Part shown: positions 24,891 to 33,022 of the stretch, piece after piece
Layout: the number at the start of each line of letters is the position of its first letter
How positions within the stretch are numbered: position 1 is the first letter of the stretch
NCBI RefSeq assembly: GCF_024320865.1
Contig: NZ_JANDBD010000012.1
Span: forward strand, 1-64,000
Source of the DNA: Mycolicibacterium arenosum
Lineage (GTDB): Bacteria; Actinomycetota; Actinomycetes; Mycobacteriales; Mycobacteriaceae
Length of the DNA: 64,000 bases
Direction of reading: 5' to 3'
Notes under the pieces: model-generated
The model's input: the letters and a program-made list of their open reading frames with translations, nothing else
What the model was told of the DNA's origin: nothing
Databases searched by the model: none
Made by a program: the position numbers and the translations under genes

Positions 24891-25433
24891 CTAGTTCAAC
24901 CGCAACCCGAGTGCGACGGCGGCGCGATCAGCGGCGGCCGCACCGGCGAGTTGACGGACGAGCAGCACGCCGTCGACCAGGGCCACGGTGGCCTCCGCTT
25001 CCGCGCGACGACGGTGCGGATCGCCGCTGAAGAACTCGGACAGCCAGCCGACCCAACCCTGCATGAGCTGGCCGGCGAGATCCCCGAACGGTTCGAGACC
25101 AGCCGCGGCCAAGCCGCATGCCTCGAAGTACACGGCGAAGAGCGGTTCGAACTCCTTGCGCGACAACACCGGTAGCGCCGCCCGAGCCAAGTGTCGATGA
25201 TCCTCGGCAGCGTCGGTGAAGGCGGAGCCGAGAGCAACTTGGAGCCGCTCGCCCACCTGAATCAGCACGTCCGTGACGAGCTGATTCTTCGTCGGGAAGT
25301 AGTACACGATGATTCGGTCGCTCACCCCGAGCCGCTTGGCCAACGTCCCGAAGGTGAGTCGGCTCACACCGTCATCCAGTGCGGCCTCCACGGCGCCGTC
25401 GAGGATGTCGTCCCGCGTGTGCTTGTGTCCCAT
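24891..25433 (-). CDS. TetR-family transcriptional regulator
   Basis: 180 residues from the ATG at 25433 (MGHKHTRDDILDGAVEAAL). The DNA-binding motif is LTFGTLAKRLGVSDRIIVYYFPTKNQLVTDVL. The start ahead of it, at 25463, would place the N-terminus inside the operator and is unlikely. The C-terminal domain is an unassigned ligand-binding bundle. It is divergent from a small membrane-protein gene, and two TGTAG/CTACA palindromes lie between them, a strong case for repression of itself and that gene. Confidence 0.92.
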   Translation of the reverse strand: MGHKHTRDDILDGAVEAALDDGVSRLTFGTLAKRLGVSDRIIVYYFPTKNQLVTDVLIQVGERLQVALGSAFTDAAEDHRHLARAALPVLSRKEFEPLFAVYFEACGLAAAGLEPFGDLAGQLMQGWVGWLSEFFSGDPHRRRAEAEATVALVDGVLLVRQLAGAAAADRAAVALGLRLN

Positions 25434-25444
25434 CGGGGGTTGAT

Positions 25445-25460
25445 TGTAGTTGTCGCTACA
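25445..25460. promoter_or_regulatory. Candidate TetR operator 1 (TGTAG-6-CTACA)
   Basis: TGTAGTTGTCGCTACA has 5-bp perfect arms and lies 11 bp before the tetR start at 25433. It shares both arms with the stronger palindrome centred 26 bp away. Confidence 0.6.
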
Positions 25461-25468
25461 CATATGGT

Positions 25469-25488
25469 TTTGTAGTCATCACTACAAA
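25469..25488. promoter_or_regulatory. Candidate TetR operator 2 (TTTGTAGT-4-ACTACAAA)
   Basis: A perfect palindrome with 8-bp arms and a CATC centre, lying 18 bp before the ATG of the plus-strand gene and 36 bp before tetR. The arm TGTAGT is repeated in operator 1. Spacing of the two sites by about two and a half helical turns would allow two dimers to bind. Confidence 0.72.
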
Positions 25489-25506
25489 CCGATTACAGGA
25501 GCCGCC

Positions 25507-25896
25507 ATGACGACCACCGCACCCGATCCGACCGCCGCTCGAGCTGCCGTCCTGGCCATTTCGGTCGGCCGCATCTTCGCCGGCGGACTGTCGTGGGCGA
25601 GCCCCCGCCACTCGTGGCGCCTGTTCGGCCTCGGGCCGATGAACACCAGCGACAGTTCGAGCATCACCTCCCGACTGTTCGGCGTCCGCGACGTCGCGCT
25701 GGGGCTGGCCGCCCAACACCCCGACCCGAACGTCAAGCGACTCGCGCTGCGGGCCGGCATCGTGATCGACGCAGCCGACGTCGCAGGGAACCTCCTCGCC
25801 GTGCGAGCGGGCGCGCCCAAGACGAGCCTGCTGGGGGTTGCGGCCGGCGCCGGCCTCTTCGTCGGCCTCGGCGCCTTCGCGTTGGCCCAGCAGTAG
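25507..25896 (+). CDS. Small membrane protein (DUF4267-like)
   Basis: 129 residues, ATG at 25507 with the ribosome-binding site ACAGGAG. It has about three to four hydrophobic segments. The core WRLFGLGPMNTSDSSSITSRLFGVRDVALGLAA includes an FGxRDxxLG motif reminiscent of DUF4267 proteins; assignment is tentative. Function is unknown. It is divergent from tetR, with the two palindromes covering its promoter, and is probably the main target of that regulator. The alpha/beta hydrolase follows after 37 bp. Confidence 0.8.
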   Translation: MTTTAPDPTAARAAVLAISVGRIFAGGLSWASPRHSWRLFGLGPMNTSDSSSITSRLFGVRDVALGLAAQHPDPNVKRLALRAGIVIDAADVAGNLLAVRAGAPKTSLLGVAAGAGLFVGLGAFALAQQ

Positions 25897-25933
25897 GCCG
25901 ACCCGAACCCGAGGCATCGCTTAACGTCGGGTC

Positions 25934-26704
25934 ATGCCATTCCTCGAAACCGACGACGGTCGCGCCTACTACCGGCACTGGGCCGCCGAGGCACCCCACG
26001 CGGCCGTCATCTTCCTGCACGGCTTCGGCGAGCACACCGGCGTCTACCACCGGTACGGCTTCGCGCTCAACGCCGCGGGTATCGACCTCTGGGCCGTCGA
26101 CCAGTTCGGTCACGGCCTGACCGCAGGCGACCGCGGGGACTTCACGACCCTGGAGGCCAGCATCGGGCTCGGCGACGAGCTCGCACGTCTCGCGGCAGCG
26201 GCATCGCCCGGCATTCCGCTTGTCGTCCAAGGACACTCGTTCGGTGCGGTGGCGACGCTGTGGAAGCTGGTCCAGGACGCCGGACCGTACCGGGCCGCCG
26301 TGGTGTCCGGCGCTCCCCTGGTGCCGGTGGCGGGTCTCGTCGACGCCGACAGCACGTTCGAGATCGCGCCCAGCCAGCTGTCAGCCGACCCGTTCTACCT
26401 CGACCAGATGGAGAACGATCCCCTGGCGTTCGTCGACGCCGACGGCGGGCCGCTCGCGCGTGAACTCGATCGCGGCTGGGACGCCTTCGGCGCGACATTG
26501 CCGAACCTCACGCTGCCGACGCTCGCAGTGCACGGCACTAACGATCCGATCGCCCCGATCGGCGCGGTGCGCGCCTACGCCGAGCAGATTCCCGCGTTGT
26601 CACTGTTCGAGCTGGCCGGTGGCGGCCACGACATCCTCAACGACGTCACCCACCGCGAGGTGGCGGCCAGGATCGCGGAGTTCGTCGACCAGCACGTGGG
26701 CTGA
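25934..26704 (+). CDS. Alpha/beta hydrolase, monoacylglycerol-lipase-like
   Basis: 256 residues. The order is FLHGFGEHTG (oxyanion loop, residues 27-36), VDQFGHGLTAGDRGDF, the nucleophile elbow GHSFGA with Ser102, an acid in VHGTNDPIAP and His in GGGHDILNDV. The HGxGEHxxxY and GHGxSxGxR-like segments are characteristic of serine-aminopeptidase/lysophospholipase (hydrolase_4) enzymes that split monoacylglycerols. It probably shares a transcript with the small membrane protein upstream. Confidence 0.88.
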   Translation: MPFLETDDGRAYYRHWAAEAPHAAVIFLHGFGEHTGVYHRYGFALNAAGIDLWAVDQFGHGLTAGDRGDFTTLEASIGLGDELARLAAAASPGIPLVVQGHSFGAVATLWKLVQDAGPYRAAVVSGAPLVPVAGLVDADSTFEIAPSQLSADPFYLDQMENDPLAFVDADGGPLARELDRGWDAFGATLPNLTLPTLAVHGTNDPIAPIGAVRAYAEQIPALSLFELAGGGHDILNDVTHREVAARIAEFVDQHVG

Positions 26705-26760
26705 AGCATCCACAGGGGTTGTGCACACTGTGGATGAATAACAGCGGTGTAATTCGACCC

Positions 26761-29088
26761 TCAGCGCCGGAGGTGCACGTCGCCGTGTGTGGCGTCCAGC
26801 CAGTGGTCGAGTTCGTCGGCCGGTAACGGCGGGCAGTGCACGTGCCCCTGCGTGATGTCGCAGCCGTAACGCCGCAGCGCGTCGAGGGTCTCGTTGTCCT
26901 CCACGCCCTCCGCGACCAACGACGCGCCGAGGCTGTGCGCCAGCGCCACCGTAGAGCGGACGATGGCGATCGATCGCGGTTCGTTCGCGAGCCCTTCGAC
27001 GAACACGCCGTCGAGTTTCAGCTCGTCCACGGTCATCTCCTGCAACCGGGCCAGCGACGACCATCCGGTGCCGAAGTCGTCGATCGACAGTTTGACGCCG
27101 AGCTTCTTCAGCGCATCGCCGACGCTGCGCGAACGCGCGCGTTCGGAGATGAGCATGCCCTCGGTGATCTCGAGGATCAACGCATCAGCGGGCACGCCGT
27201 GGCAGTCCAGACGATCCCCGATGTGAGCGACCAGGTCGACGTCGAGCAGGTTGGTCACCGACAGGTTGACGGCGACCGCCAGGTCGTCGTGCGTCTCGCG
27301 CCACCGGCGCACCTGTGTGAGCGCGAGGTCGAGCACGGTGTTCGTCAGCGGGCGCATCAACCCGCCGCGTTCGGCGAGGTGCAGGAACGCATCGGGCGTC
27401 AGCAGGCCACGGGTGGGATGTTGCCAGCGCACCAGCGCCTCGACGCTGTGCACGCCGCCGTCGGACCGCACCTTCGGCTGGTAGTGGCAGGTCAGCTGGC
27501 CGCCCTCGATCGCCAGTCGCAGTTCGTCGATGGTGCGGCGTTCGTCGATGCGCAGCGACTCGTGTCCGGTGTCGTAGACCGCGACCCGAACCGGCGACCC
27601 CTTGGCCAGATACATGGCGATGTCAGCGCATTGGAGCAGGTCCTCCGGACGGCGACAGTGCAACGGGCACAGGGCGATACCCACGCTCGCATCGACCTGG
27701 ACGGTGATGGCCGAGAGGTGGAACGGTTCGCTCAGGGTGTCCACGATTCGCGCCGCGATCGCTTCCGCGGTCGACAGGTCGACGCCCGCCGGAAGCAGCA
27801 CGGCGAACTCGTCACCACCCACCCGTGCCAGCAGATCCTCGGACCGCACCGTCTGCGAGAGTCGGTCGGCCACCCGGCGCAGCAGTTCGTCCCCGACATG
27901 GTGTCCCAGGGAGTCGTTGACACCCTTGAACCGATCGAGGTCGAGCACCAGTAGTCCCGGTCCCGCCTGGTCGCTGTCGCTCTCCGAGAACGCGAACGAC
28001 GCGGCGGTCAGCGCCGTCGACATCGCCCGGCGGTTCGCCAGCAGGGTGAGATCGTCGGTCATGGCGTGGCGGTGGCTGTCGGCCAGCAGGCTGACCTCCC
28101 TGAAGGCCACGGCGAGGCGGGCGGTGACCGCGAGCAGGCCGCACGCGGCCAGCACGATCGCGACTCGGGGCACACCGGCGTCGTAACTGAGCACCAGCAG
28201 ACCGATCAGCACGGCCGTGGCCACGAGTTGGGGAACCCCGTTGCGCTGCAGCGCCCCGAGCGCGTGCGTCCGCCGCGCACCGGGCGCCAGCCAGCTGGCG
28301 GCAGCCAACAGCAGGGCCGCCGCGGGCCGCAGCGCATCGGTCCAGCTGCCGCGAACGTAGGTGCCGTCGGCGACGTAGACCATGAAGAGCACATCGGCGA
28401 TCGCGTACAGCACGAACCCGGCCAGGAGCAGACCCCAGCGCCGATCGGCGCCCCAGCCCAGCAGCGACAGCGCGCAGGCGGCCAGCGCGACCAGCATGAG
28501 ATCTCCGGCCGGGAACGCCAGCGCCAGCACGACCGCCAGCGGGGAACCGTTGGTCGCCGCGCTGTACGGGCCGAATGCCACAGCCGCCAGCGCGGCCACT
28601 GCAAAGCCCGCGATGAGCGCGTCCAGCCCCAGCGCAATCGGTAGCCGCCGCAACCGCGCCCGCAACAAGAGCAACAAGCCGGCGAACAGCAGGGGGTAGA
28701 AACACAGCCAGAGCGGGCGCCACGCCGGCAGTAACCCGAACGCCGGGTACAGCATGTTGCGGACCGCCGGGATGAGCATGCCGCCGGCGATCAGGGCCCA
28801 CGCCCACCGGTCGTCGGGGCGGAGTCGAACGCGTGCGAAGACGGCGATCGAGGCGCCCAGCATCAGCGCGGGGTACAACCACCCACCCACCGACTTCGCC
28901 GTCACGCTACTGTCCGGCAGCACCGCCGTCAGGGCATGCACCGCGACGCCTACCAGCAGTATCAACAGCGCGGAGCGGACGCCGCGGGGCACCGGCGTCG
29001 AATGAACCCCGGACCGAAACACCCCGGAGGCGCTCACCGGGTCGCTCGTCGACCGCGAGACCGACGTCGCCGTGTGCAACAACTGCAT
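26761..29088 (-). CDS. Membrane-bound GGDEF-EAL c-di-GMP enzyme
   Basis: 775 residues from the ATG at 29088, which has GAGGAGCCGGT directly before it; longer starts lack such a site. About ten transmembrane helices span residues 35-330. The diguanylate cyclase domain is at about 345-500 with GGDEF intact and an RSED inhibitory site five residues before it. The phosphodiesterase domain is at about 515-765 with EALVRWQHP, LEITEGML, DDFGTGWSSL, DELKLDG and AEGVED. All key motifs of both activities are present, so it may both make and break c-di-GMP. It lies where nat is found in other mycobacteria. Confidence 0.92.
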   Translation of the reverse strand: MQLLHTATSVSRSTSDPVSASGVFRSGVHSTPVPRGVRSALLILLVGVAVHALTAVLPDSSVTAKSVGGWLYPALMLGASIAVFARVRLRPDDRWAWALIAGGMLIPAVRNMLYPAFGLLPAWRPLWLCFYPLLFAGLLLLLRARLRRLPIALGLDALIAGFAVAALAAVAFGPYSAATNGSPLAVVLALAFPAGDLMLVALAACALSLLGWGADRRWGLLLAGFVLYAIADVLFMVYVADGTYVRGSWTDALRPAAALLLAAASWLAPGARRTHALGALQRNGVPQLVATAVLIGLLVLSYDAGVPRVAIVLAACGLLAVTARLAVAFREVSLLADSHRHAMTDDLTLLANRRAMSTALTAASFAFSESDSDQAGPGLLVLDLDRFKGVNDSLGHHVGDELLRRVADRLSQTVRSEDLLARVGGDEFAVLLPAGVDLSTAEAIAARIVDTLSEPFHLSAITVQVDASVGIALCPLHCRRPEDLLQCADIAMYLAKGSPVRVAVYDTGHESLRIDERRTIDELRLAIEGGQLTCHYQPKVRSDGGVHSVEALVRWQHPTRGLLTPDAFLHLAERGGLMRPLTNTVLDLALTQVRRWRETHDDLAVAVNLSVTNLLDVDLVAHIGDRLDCHGVPADALILEITEGMLISERARSRSVGDALKKLGVKLSIDDFGTGWSSLARLQEMTVDELKLDGVFVEGLANEPRSIAIVRSTVALAHSLGASLVAEGVEDNETLDALRRYGCDITQGHVHCPPLPADELDHWLDATHGDVHLRR

Positions 29089-29291
29089 ACCGGCTCCTCG
29101 ACTCGAACTCGGGCGACGTATCGCACACTTGATCCCGGCGTTTGCCGAGACCACGATCACAGGCGAGCGAAGTGGGTCACGTGGAACCACGTCAGCTGGC
29201 GGAAACCGCTCTCAGTGTACGGATGCGCGTCGCTCCAAGCGAACTACTCGACGGCGTTCACAGATTCGCTAGATTCGCGCCTCGAGGGCGG

Positions 29292-29858
29292 CTACAGCCA
29301 GGTGTCGGCCGTCGTCGTGGTGAGGAACGCCTCGAGATCGTCGCGCCAGTGCGCCGGAGTGTTCTTATCGGGCTCGATGCCCGTGTACTCGCCGCGGTAG
29401 AACAGCAGCGGGCGGGGCTTCTTCTTCGGCACCTCCGACAGCGAGTGCACCGCACCGAACACCACGAAGTGGTCACCGCCGTCGTGCACCGAGTGCACCG
29501 TGCAGTCGATGTGAGCCAGGGTGTCGTCGAGGATCGGCGAACCGAGTTGCGACGGACTCCAGTCGATCCCCTTGAACTTGTCCGGCTCCTTGGACCCGAA
29601 CTGCGCAGACACGTGCTGCTGCTTCTCGTGCAGCACGTTGACGCAGAACTTTCCGCTGGCCTCGATGGCCTGCCACGACCGCGACTGCTTGGTCGGGCAG
29701 AACAGCACCAGCGGCGGATCGAGCGACAGCGCCGCGAACGACTGGCAGGCGAAACCGATCGGCTCGCCGTCGTGCACCGTCGTGATGATCGTGATGCCGG
29801 TACAGAACTGGCCGAGCACGTGCCGGAACGTGCGGGGGTCGAATTCGGTCGCAGCCAC
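29292..29858 (-). CDS. hsaB: Flavin reductase HsaB of 3-HSA hydroxylase
   Basis: 188 residues, of the FMN-binding split-barrel flavin reductase family: GQFCTGITIITTVHDGEPIGFACQSFAALSLDPPLVLFCP is the flavin-binding core. It corresponds to Rv3567c and supplies reduced FMN to HsaA for hydroxylating 3-HSA to 3,4-DHSA. It is the last gene of the hsaA-hsaD-hsaC-hsaB operon, 7 bp after hsaC. A 203-bp gene-free gap separates it from the GGDEF-EAL gene. Confidence 0.94.
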   Translation of the reverse strand: MAATEFDPRTFRHVLGQFCTGITIITTVHDGEPIGFACQSFAALSLDPPLVLFCPTKQSRSWQAIEASGKFCVNVLHEKQQHVSAQFGSKEPDKFKGIDWSPSQLGSPILDDTLAHIDCTVHSVHDGGDHFVVFGAVHSLSEVPKKKPRPLLFYRGEYTGIEPDKNTPAHWRDDLEAFLTTTTADTWL

Positions 29859-29865
29859 TGCGGAC

Positions 29866-30765
29866 CTACTTGAAGCCGACGCTGAAGTCGTGACCCCACA
29901 GGCTGACCGCCGTGCTTTCGCGAGCCACCCAGTTCTCGTCTTCGACTTCGAGTCCCTCGCAACCGAACTCGATGTCGAACCCGCCCGGAGTCTTCATGTA
30001 GAACGACAGCATCTTGTCGTTGACGTGGCGGCCCAGGGTCGCCGACATCTTCACCTTGCGTCGCAGCGCCCGGTCGAGGCAGAGGCCGACGTCGTCGGCC
30101 TCTCCGACTTCGACCATGAGATGGACGATGCCACTGGGGGTTTCACCCGGCATGAACGCGAGGCTGTGGTGGCGCGGGTTGACGCCGAGGAAGCGCAGCC
30201 AGGCGGGCGGACCGTCAGCCGGTCTGCCGACCAGTTGCGGGGGCAGTTTCATCGAGTCGCGGAGGCTGAACCCGAGCACGTCGCGATAGAAGTGCAGCGT
30301 CTCCGCGTCGTCGCGGGTCGTCAGGACGACGTGGCCCAGGCCCTGCTCCTCGGTGACGAACTTGTGCCCGTAGGGGCTGACGACGCGACGGTGCTCGAGA
30401 GCCACACCGTGGAACACCTCGAGCGTGTTGCCCGACGGGTCGTCGAACGTGATCATCTCGTCGACGCGACGGTCCGCCAACTCAGCCGCGGTGGCCTCCT
30501 TGTACGGCACGCCCTGGACGTCCAGCCGATTCCGGATCTCCTGCAGACCAGCGGCGTTCGCGGCCTCCCAGCCGGACTGCAACAAGCGGTCGTTGTCGCC
30601 GGGGACGATCACCAGGCGAGCCGGGTGCTCGTCCATCCGCAAGTAGAGCGCACCGTCAGTGACCCCCGACCCTTCGACCATGCCGAGGACCTTGAGCCCG
30701 TACTCGCGCCACGCCCCGACGTCGGTGCTCTCGATGCGCAGATACCCCAGTGACCGGATGCTCAT
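29866..30765 (-). CDS. hsaC: Extradiol dioxygenase HsaC
   Basis: 299 residues, two-domain type I extradiol dioxygenase. The iron ligands fall at His145 (GLGHVVLTT), His215 (GIVHLMVE) and Glu266 (GFDIEFGCEG), as in characterised HsaC. It cleaves the aromatised ring A of 3,4-DHSA to 4,9-DSHA in cholesterol degradation (Rv3568c). The start overlaps the hsaD stop by 4 nt. Confidence 0.96.
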   Translation of the reverse strand: MSIRSLGYLRIESTDVGAWREYGLKVLGMVEGSGVTDGALYLRMDEHPARLVIVPGDNDRLLQSGWEAANAAGLQEIRNRLDVQGVPYKEATAAELADRRVDEMITFDDPSGNTLEVFHGVALEHRRVVSPYGHKFVTEEQGLGHVVLTTRDDAETLHFYRDVLGFSLRDSMKLPPQLVGRPADGPPAWLRFLGVNPRHHSLAFMPGETPSGIVHLMVEVGEADDVGLCLDRALRRKVKMSATLGRHVNDKMLSFYMKTPGGFDIEFGCEGLEVEDENWVARESTAVSLWGHDFSVGFK

Positions 30766-31655
30766 TTCCTACCGCCCTTGAGGAAATCGGATGCCAGCTT
30801 GTTGAACTCGTCGAACTTCTCCAGCTGCGCCCAGTGGCCGCACTGCCCGAAGACGTGCAACTGCACGCGCGGAATCTGCTTGAGCGCCACCAGGGCGCCG
30901 TCGAGCGGGTTGACCCGGTCCTCACGACCCCAGATCAGGAGCACCGGCTGACGCAGCTTGTACACCTCGCGCCACATCATCCCGAGCTCGAAGTCCGCAC
31001 CCGCGAACGACTTTCCCATCGCCTTGGTGGCGGCGATCGACTCCGGCCGACTGGCGATCGCGAACCGCTCGTCGATCAGCTCCTCGGTGATGAGACTCTG
31101 GTCGAAAACCATGATGCGCAGGAACTTCTCGATGTTCTCACGGGTCGGTTCGACGGTGAACCTGCCGAGCAGCTTGACGCCCTCGGTGGGATCGGGCGCG
31201 AACAGGTTCATCGACAGGCCGCCCGGGCCCATCAGTATCAGCCGGCCCGCCCGCTTCGGATTGTCGAGCGCGAACCGCACCGCGGTGCCGCCGCCCAGCG
31301 AATTACCCAGCAGTGCAGCGCGTTCGATGCCGAGATGGTCGAACAGGTTCAGCAGCGCGGTCGCGCTGTACCGGTTGTACTGCTCGTGCTCGGTGTGCTT
31401 GTCGGATAGCCCGTAACCGGGCTGGTCGACGGCCAGCACGTGGAAGTCCTGCGCCAGCACGGCGATGTTCTTGGAGAAGTTCGACCAGCTGGATGCACCC
31501 GGTCCACCACCGTGCAGCAGCACGATCGTCTCCGAATTGCCCACGCCCGCTTCGTGGTAGTGCAGCCGCATGTCCTCACGGACCTGCGCGTACCGGGAGG
31601 TCGACTCGAACGTGATCTCCTGCTGCTGAGCAGTCTCCTGTGCGAACGACGTCAT
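30762..31655 (-). CDS. hsaD: 4,9-DSHA hydrolase HsaD
   Basis: 297 residues, C-C bond hydrolase of the alpha/beta fold. It has LLHGGGPGASSWSNF, the nucleophile Ser119 in LLGNSLGGGTAV, the acid in LIWGREDRVNPLDG and the His in FGQCGHWAQLEKFDEFN. It hydrolyses the ring-cleavage product 4,9-DSHA into DOHNAA (HIP precursor) and a dienoate (Rv3569c). Start is 13 bp after the hsaA stop. Confidence 0.96.
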   Translation of the reverse strand: MTSFAQETAQQQEITFESTSRYAQVREDMRLHYHEAGVGNSETIVLLHGGGPGASSWSNFSKNIAVLAQDFHVLAVDQPGYGLSDKHTEHEQYNRYSATALLNLFDHLGIERAALLGNSLGGGTAVRFALDNPKRAGRLILMGPGGLSMNLFAPDPTEGVKLLGRFTVEPTRENIEKFLRIMVFDQSLITEELIDERFAIASRPESIAATKAMGKSFAGADFELGMMWREVYKLRQPVLLIWGREDRVNPLDGALVALKQIPRVQLHVFGQCGHWAQLEKFDEFNKLASDFLKGGRK

Positions 31656-31668
31656 CGGCCTCTCCCGG

Positions 31669-32853
31669 TTAAACCATGGTGTCGGCAGGCGGCAGACCGA
31701 ACGCCTCGTTGCCGAAGATCATGTACGCCCGCTCGGGCTCGTTGGCGGCGTGCACTCGACCGGCGTGCGCGTCGCGCCAGAAACGCTGCACGGGCTTGTC
31801 GAGTTCGAGCGCAGTGGCACCGGACGCCTCGAAGAGCAGGTCGATCGACGAGATCGCCCTCGCCGTGGCGCGGACCTGGTCGCGACGGGCACGCGCGCGA
31901 AGCTCGAACGGAATCTCCTTGCCGGCCTTCAGCAGTGCGTACTCCTCACCGACGTTGCCGATGAGCTGACGCCAGCCCGCGTCGATATCGCTGGCGGCCT
32001 CGGCGATCCGGACCTTGGCGAACGGGTCGTCCTTCGACTTCTCGCCGGCGAACGCCGCGCGCACGCGCTTGCCCTGATGCTCGACGTGGGCGTCGTACGC
32101 GCCGTAGGCCATCCCCACGATCGGGGCCGTGATGGTCGTGGGATGCATGGTGCCCCAGGGCATCTTGTACACCGGAGCGGTGTTGTTCTGCAGGCCACCC
32201 GCGGTGCGGTCGTTCATCGACTTGTACGACAGGAACCGGTGCCGCGGCACGAACACGTCCTTGACGACGACGGTGTTGGAGCCGGTGGCCTTCAGGCCGA
32301 CCACGTGCCAGACGTCGTCGATCCGGTACTCGCTGCGGGGGATCAGGAAGCTGCCGAAGTCGACGGGCTTGCCGTCCTTGATCACCGGGCCGCCGAGGAA
32401 CGCCCACGTGGCATGGCCCGATCCCGAGGACCACTGCCACGCACCGCTGACCAGGTAGCCGCCGTCGACCACGACGCCCGCACCCATCGGGGCGTACGAC
32501 GACGAGATGCGGACCGACGCGTTGTCGCCCCAGACCTCGTCCTGCGCCTGCTGATCGAAGAGGGCGAGGTGCCAGTTGTGCACGCCGATGATCGAGCTGA
32601 CCCAGCCGGTCGAGCCGCACGCGCTGCCGAGGCGGCGGACCGCTTCGTAGAAGAGCGTCGGATCACTCTCGAGGCCACCCCACTGCGACGGTTGCAGCAG
32701 CTTGAAGAAGCCCACCTCGTCGAGCTCGTCGATGGTGTCGTCCGGGATCTGCCGGAGATCCTCGGCCTGCTGCGCCCGCTTGCTGATGCGCGGCAACAAA
32801 TCGTCGATGCCGTCTAGGACCGACTGGGCATCGCGTTGTTCAATGGTGGTCAT
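31669..32853 (-). CDS. hsaA: 3-HSA hydroxylase oxygenase component HsaA
   Basis: 394 residues, of the acyl-CoA dehydrogenase-fold flavin-dependent monooxygenases. It has the N-terminal helical part (LLPRISKRAQQAEDLRQIPDDT), WQWSSGSGHATWAFLGG in the flavin-binding middle domain, and a C-terminal FEASGATALELDKPVQRFWRDAHAG. It corresponds to Rv3570c and works with HsaB. A GGAGG site lies before the ATG at 32853. KstR boxes upstream govern the operon. Confidence 0.95.
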   Translation of the reverse strand: MTTIEQRDAQSVLDGIDDLLPRISKRAQQAEDLRQIPDDTIDELDEVGFFKLLQPSQWGGLESDPTLFYEAVRRLGSACGSTGWVSSIIGVHNWHLALFDQQAQDEVWGDNASVRISSSYAPMGAGVVVDGGYLVSGAWQWSSGSGHATWAFLGGPVIKDGKPVDFGSFLIPRSEYRIDDVWHVVGLKATGSNTVVVKDVFVPRHRFLSYKSMNDRTAGGLQNNTAPVYKMPWGTMHPTTITAPIVGMAYGAYDAHVEHQGKRVRAAFAGEKSKDDPFAKVRIAEAASDIDAGWRQLIGNVGEEYALLKAGKEIPFELRARARRDQVRATARAISSIDLLFEASGATALELDKPVQRFWRDAHAGRVHAANEPERAYMIFGNEAFGLPPADTMV

Positions 32854-32903
32854 TCAATGCCTCCAGGAGTGCGGGGCTGACGAAGCTGAAGCTACCCAGA
32901 GAT

Positions 32904-32917
32904 TAGAACACGTTACG
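32904..32917. promoter_or_regulatory. KstR operator before hsaA (TAGAACACGTTACG)
   Basis: Contains the AAC-NN-GTT core with correct spacing (TnnAACnnGTTnnA) and fails only at the last position. It is 51 bp from the hsaA start. Confidence 0.72.
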
Positions 32918-32971
32918 ATTTAAGTCGAGTAAGGCATTCCTACGGTCCCTAGACCTGCAGAAGCGCAGTTT

Positions 32972-32985
32972 TGTAACATGTTCTA
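32972..32985. promoter_or_regulatory. KstR operator before kshB (TGTAACATGTTCTA)
   Basis: Matches TnnAACnnGTTnnA at every fixed position and lies 38 bp before the kshB start. Together with the weaker site 68 bp away it should couple kshB and the hsa operon to KstR. Confidence 0.88.
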
Positions 32986-33022
32986 GTTCTGGCTGGGAAA
33001 CGAACCCTGGAGGAGACGCAGC

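Noticed and set aside
26708..26735. ATCCACA/TGTGGAT inverted repeat with a DnaA-box-like TTGTGCACA inside
   Set aside because: Single weak DnaA-like site with one mismatch and 7-bp arms; more likely a small terminator between convergent genes than an origin element.
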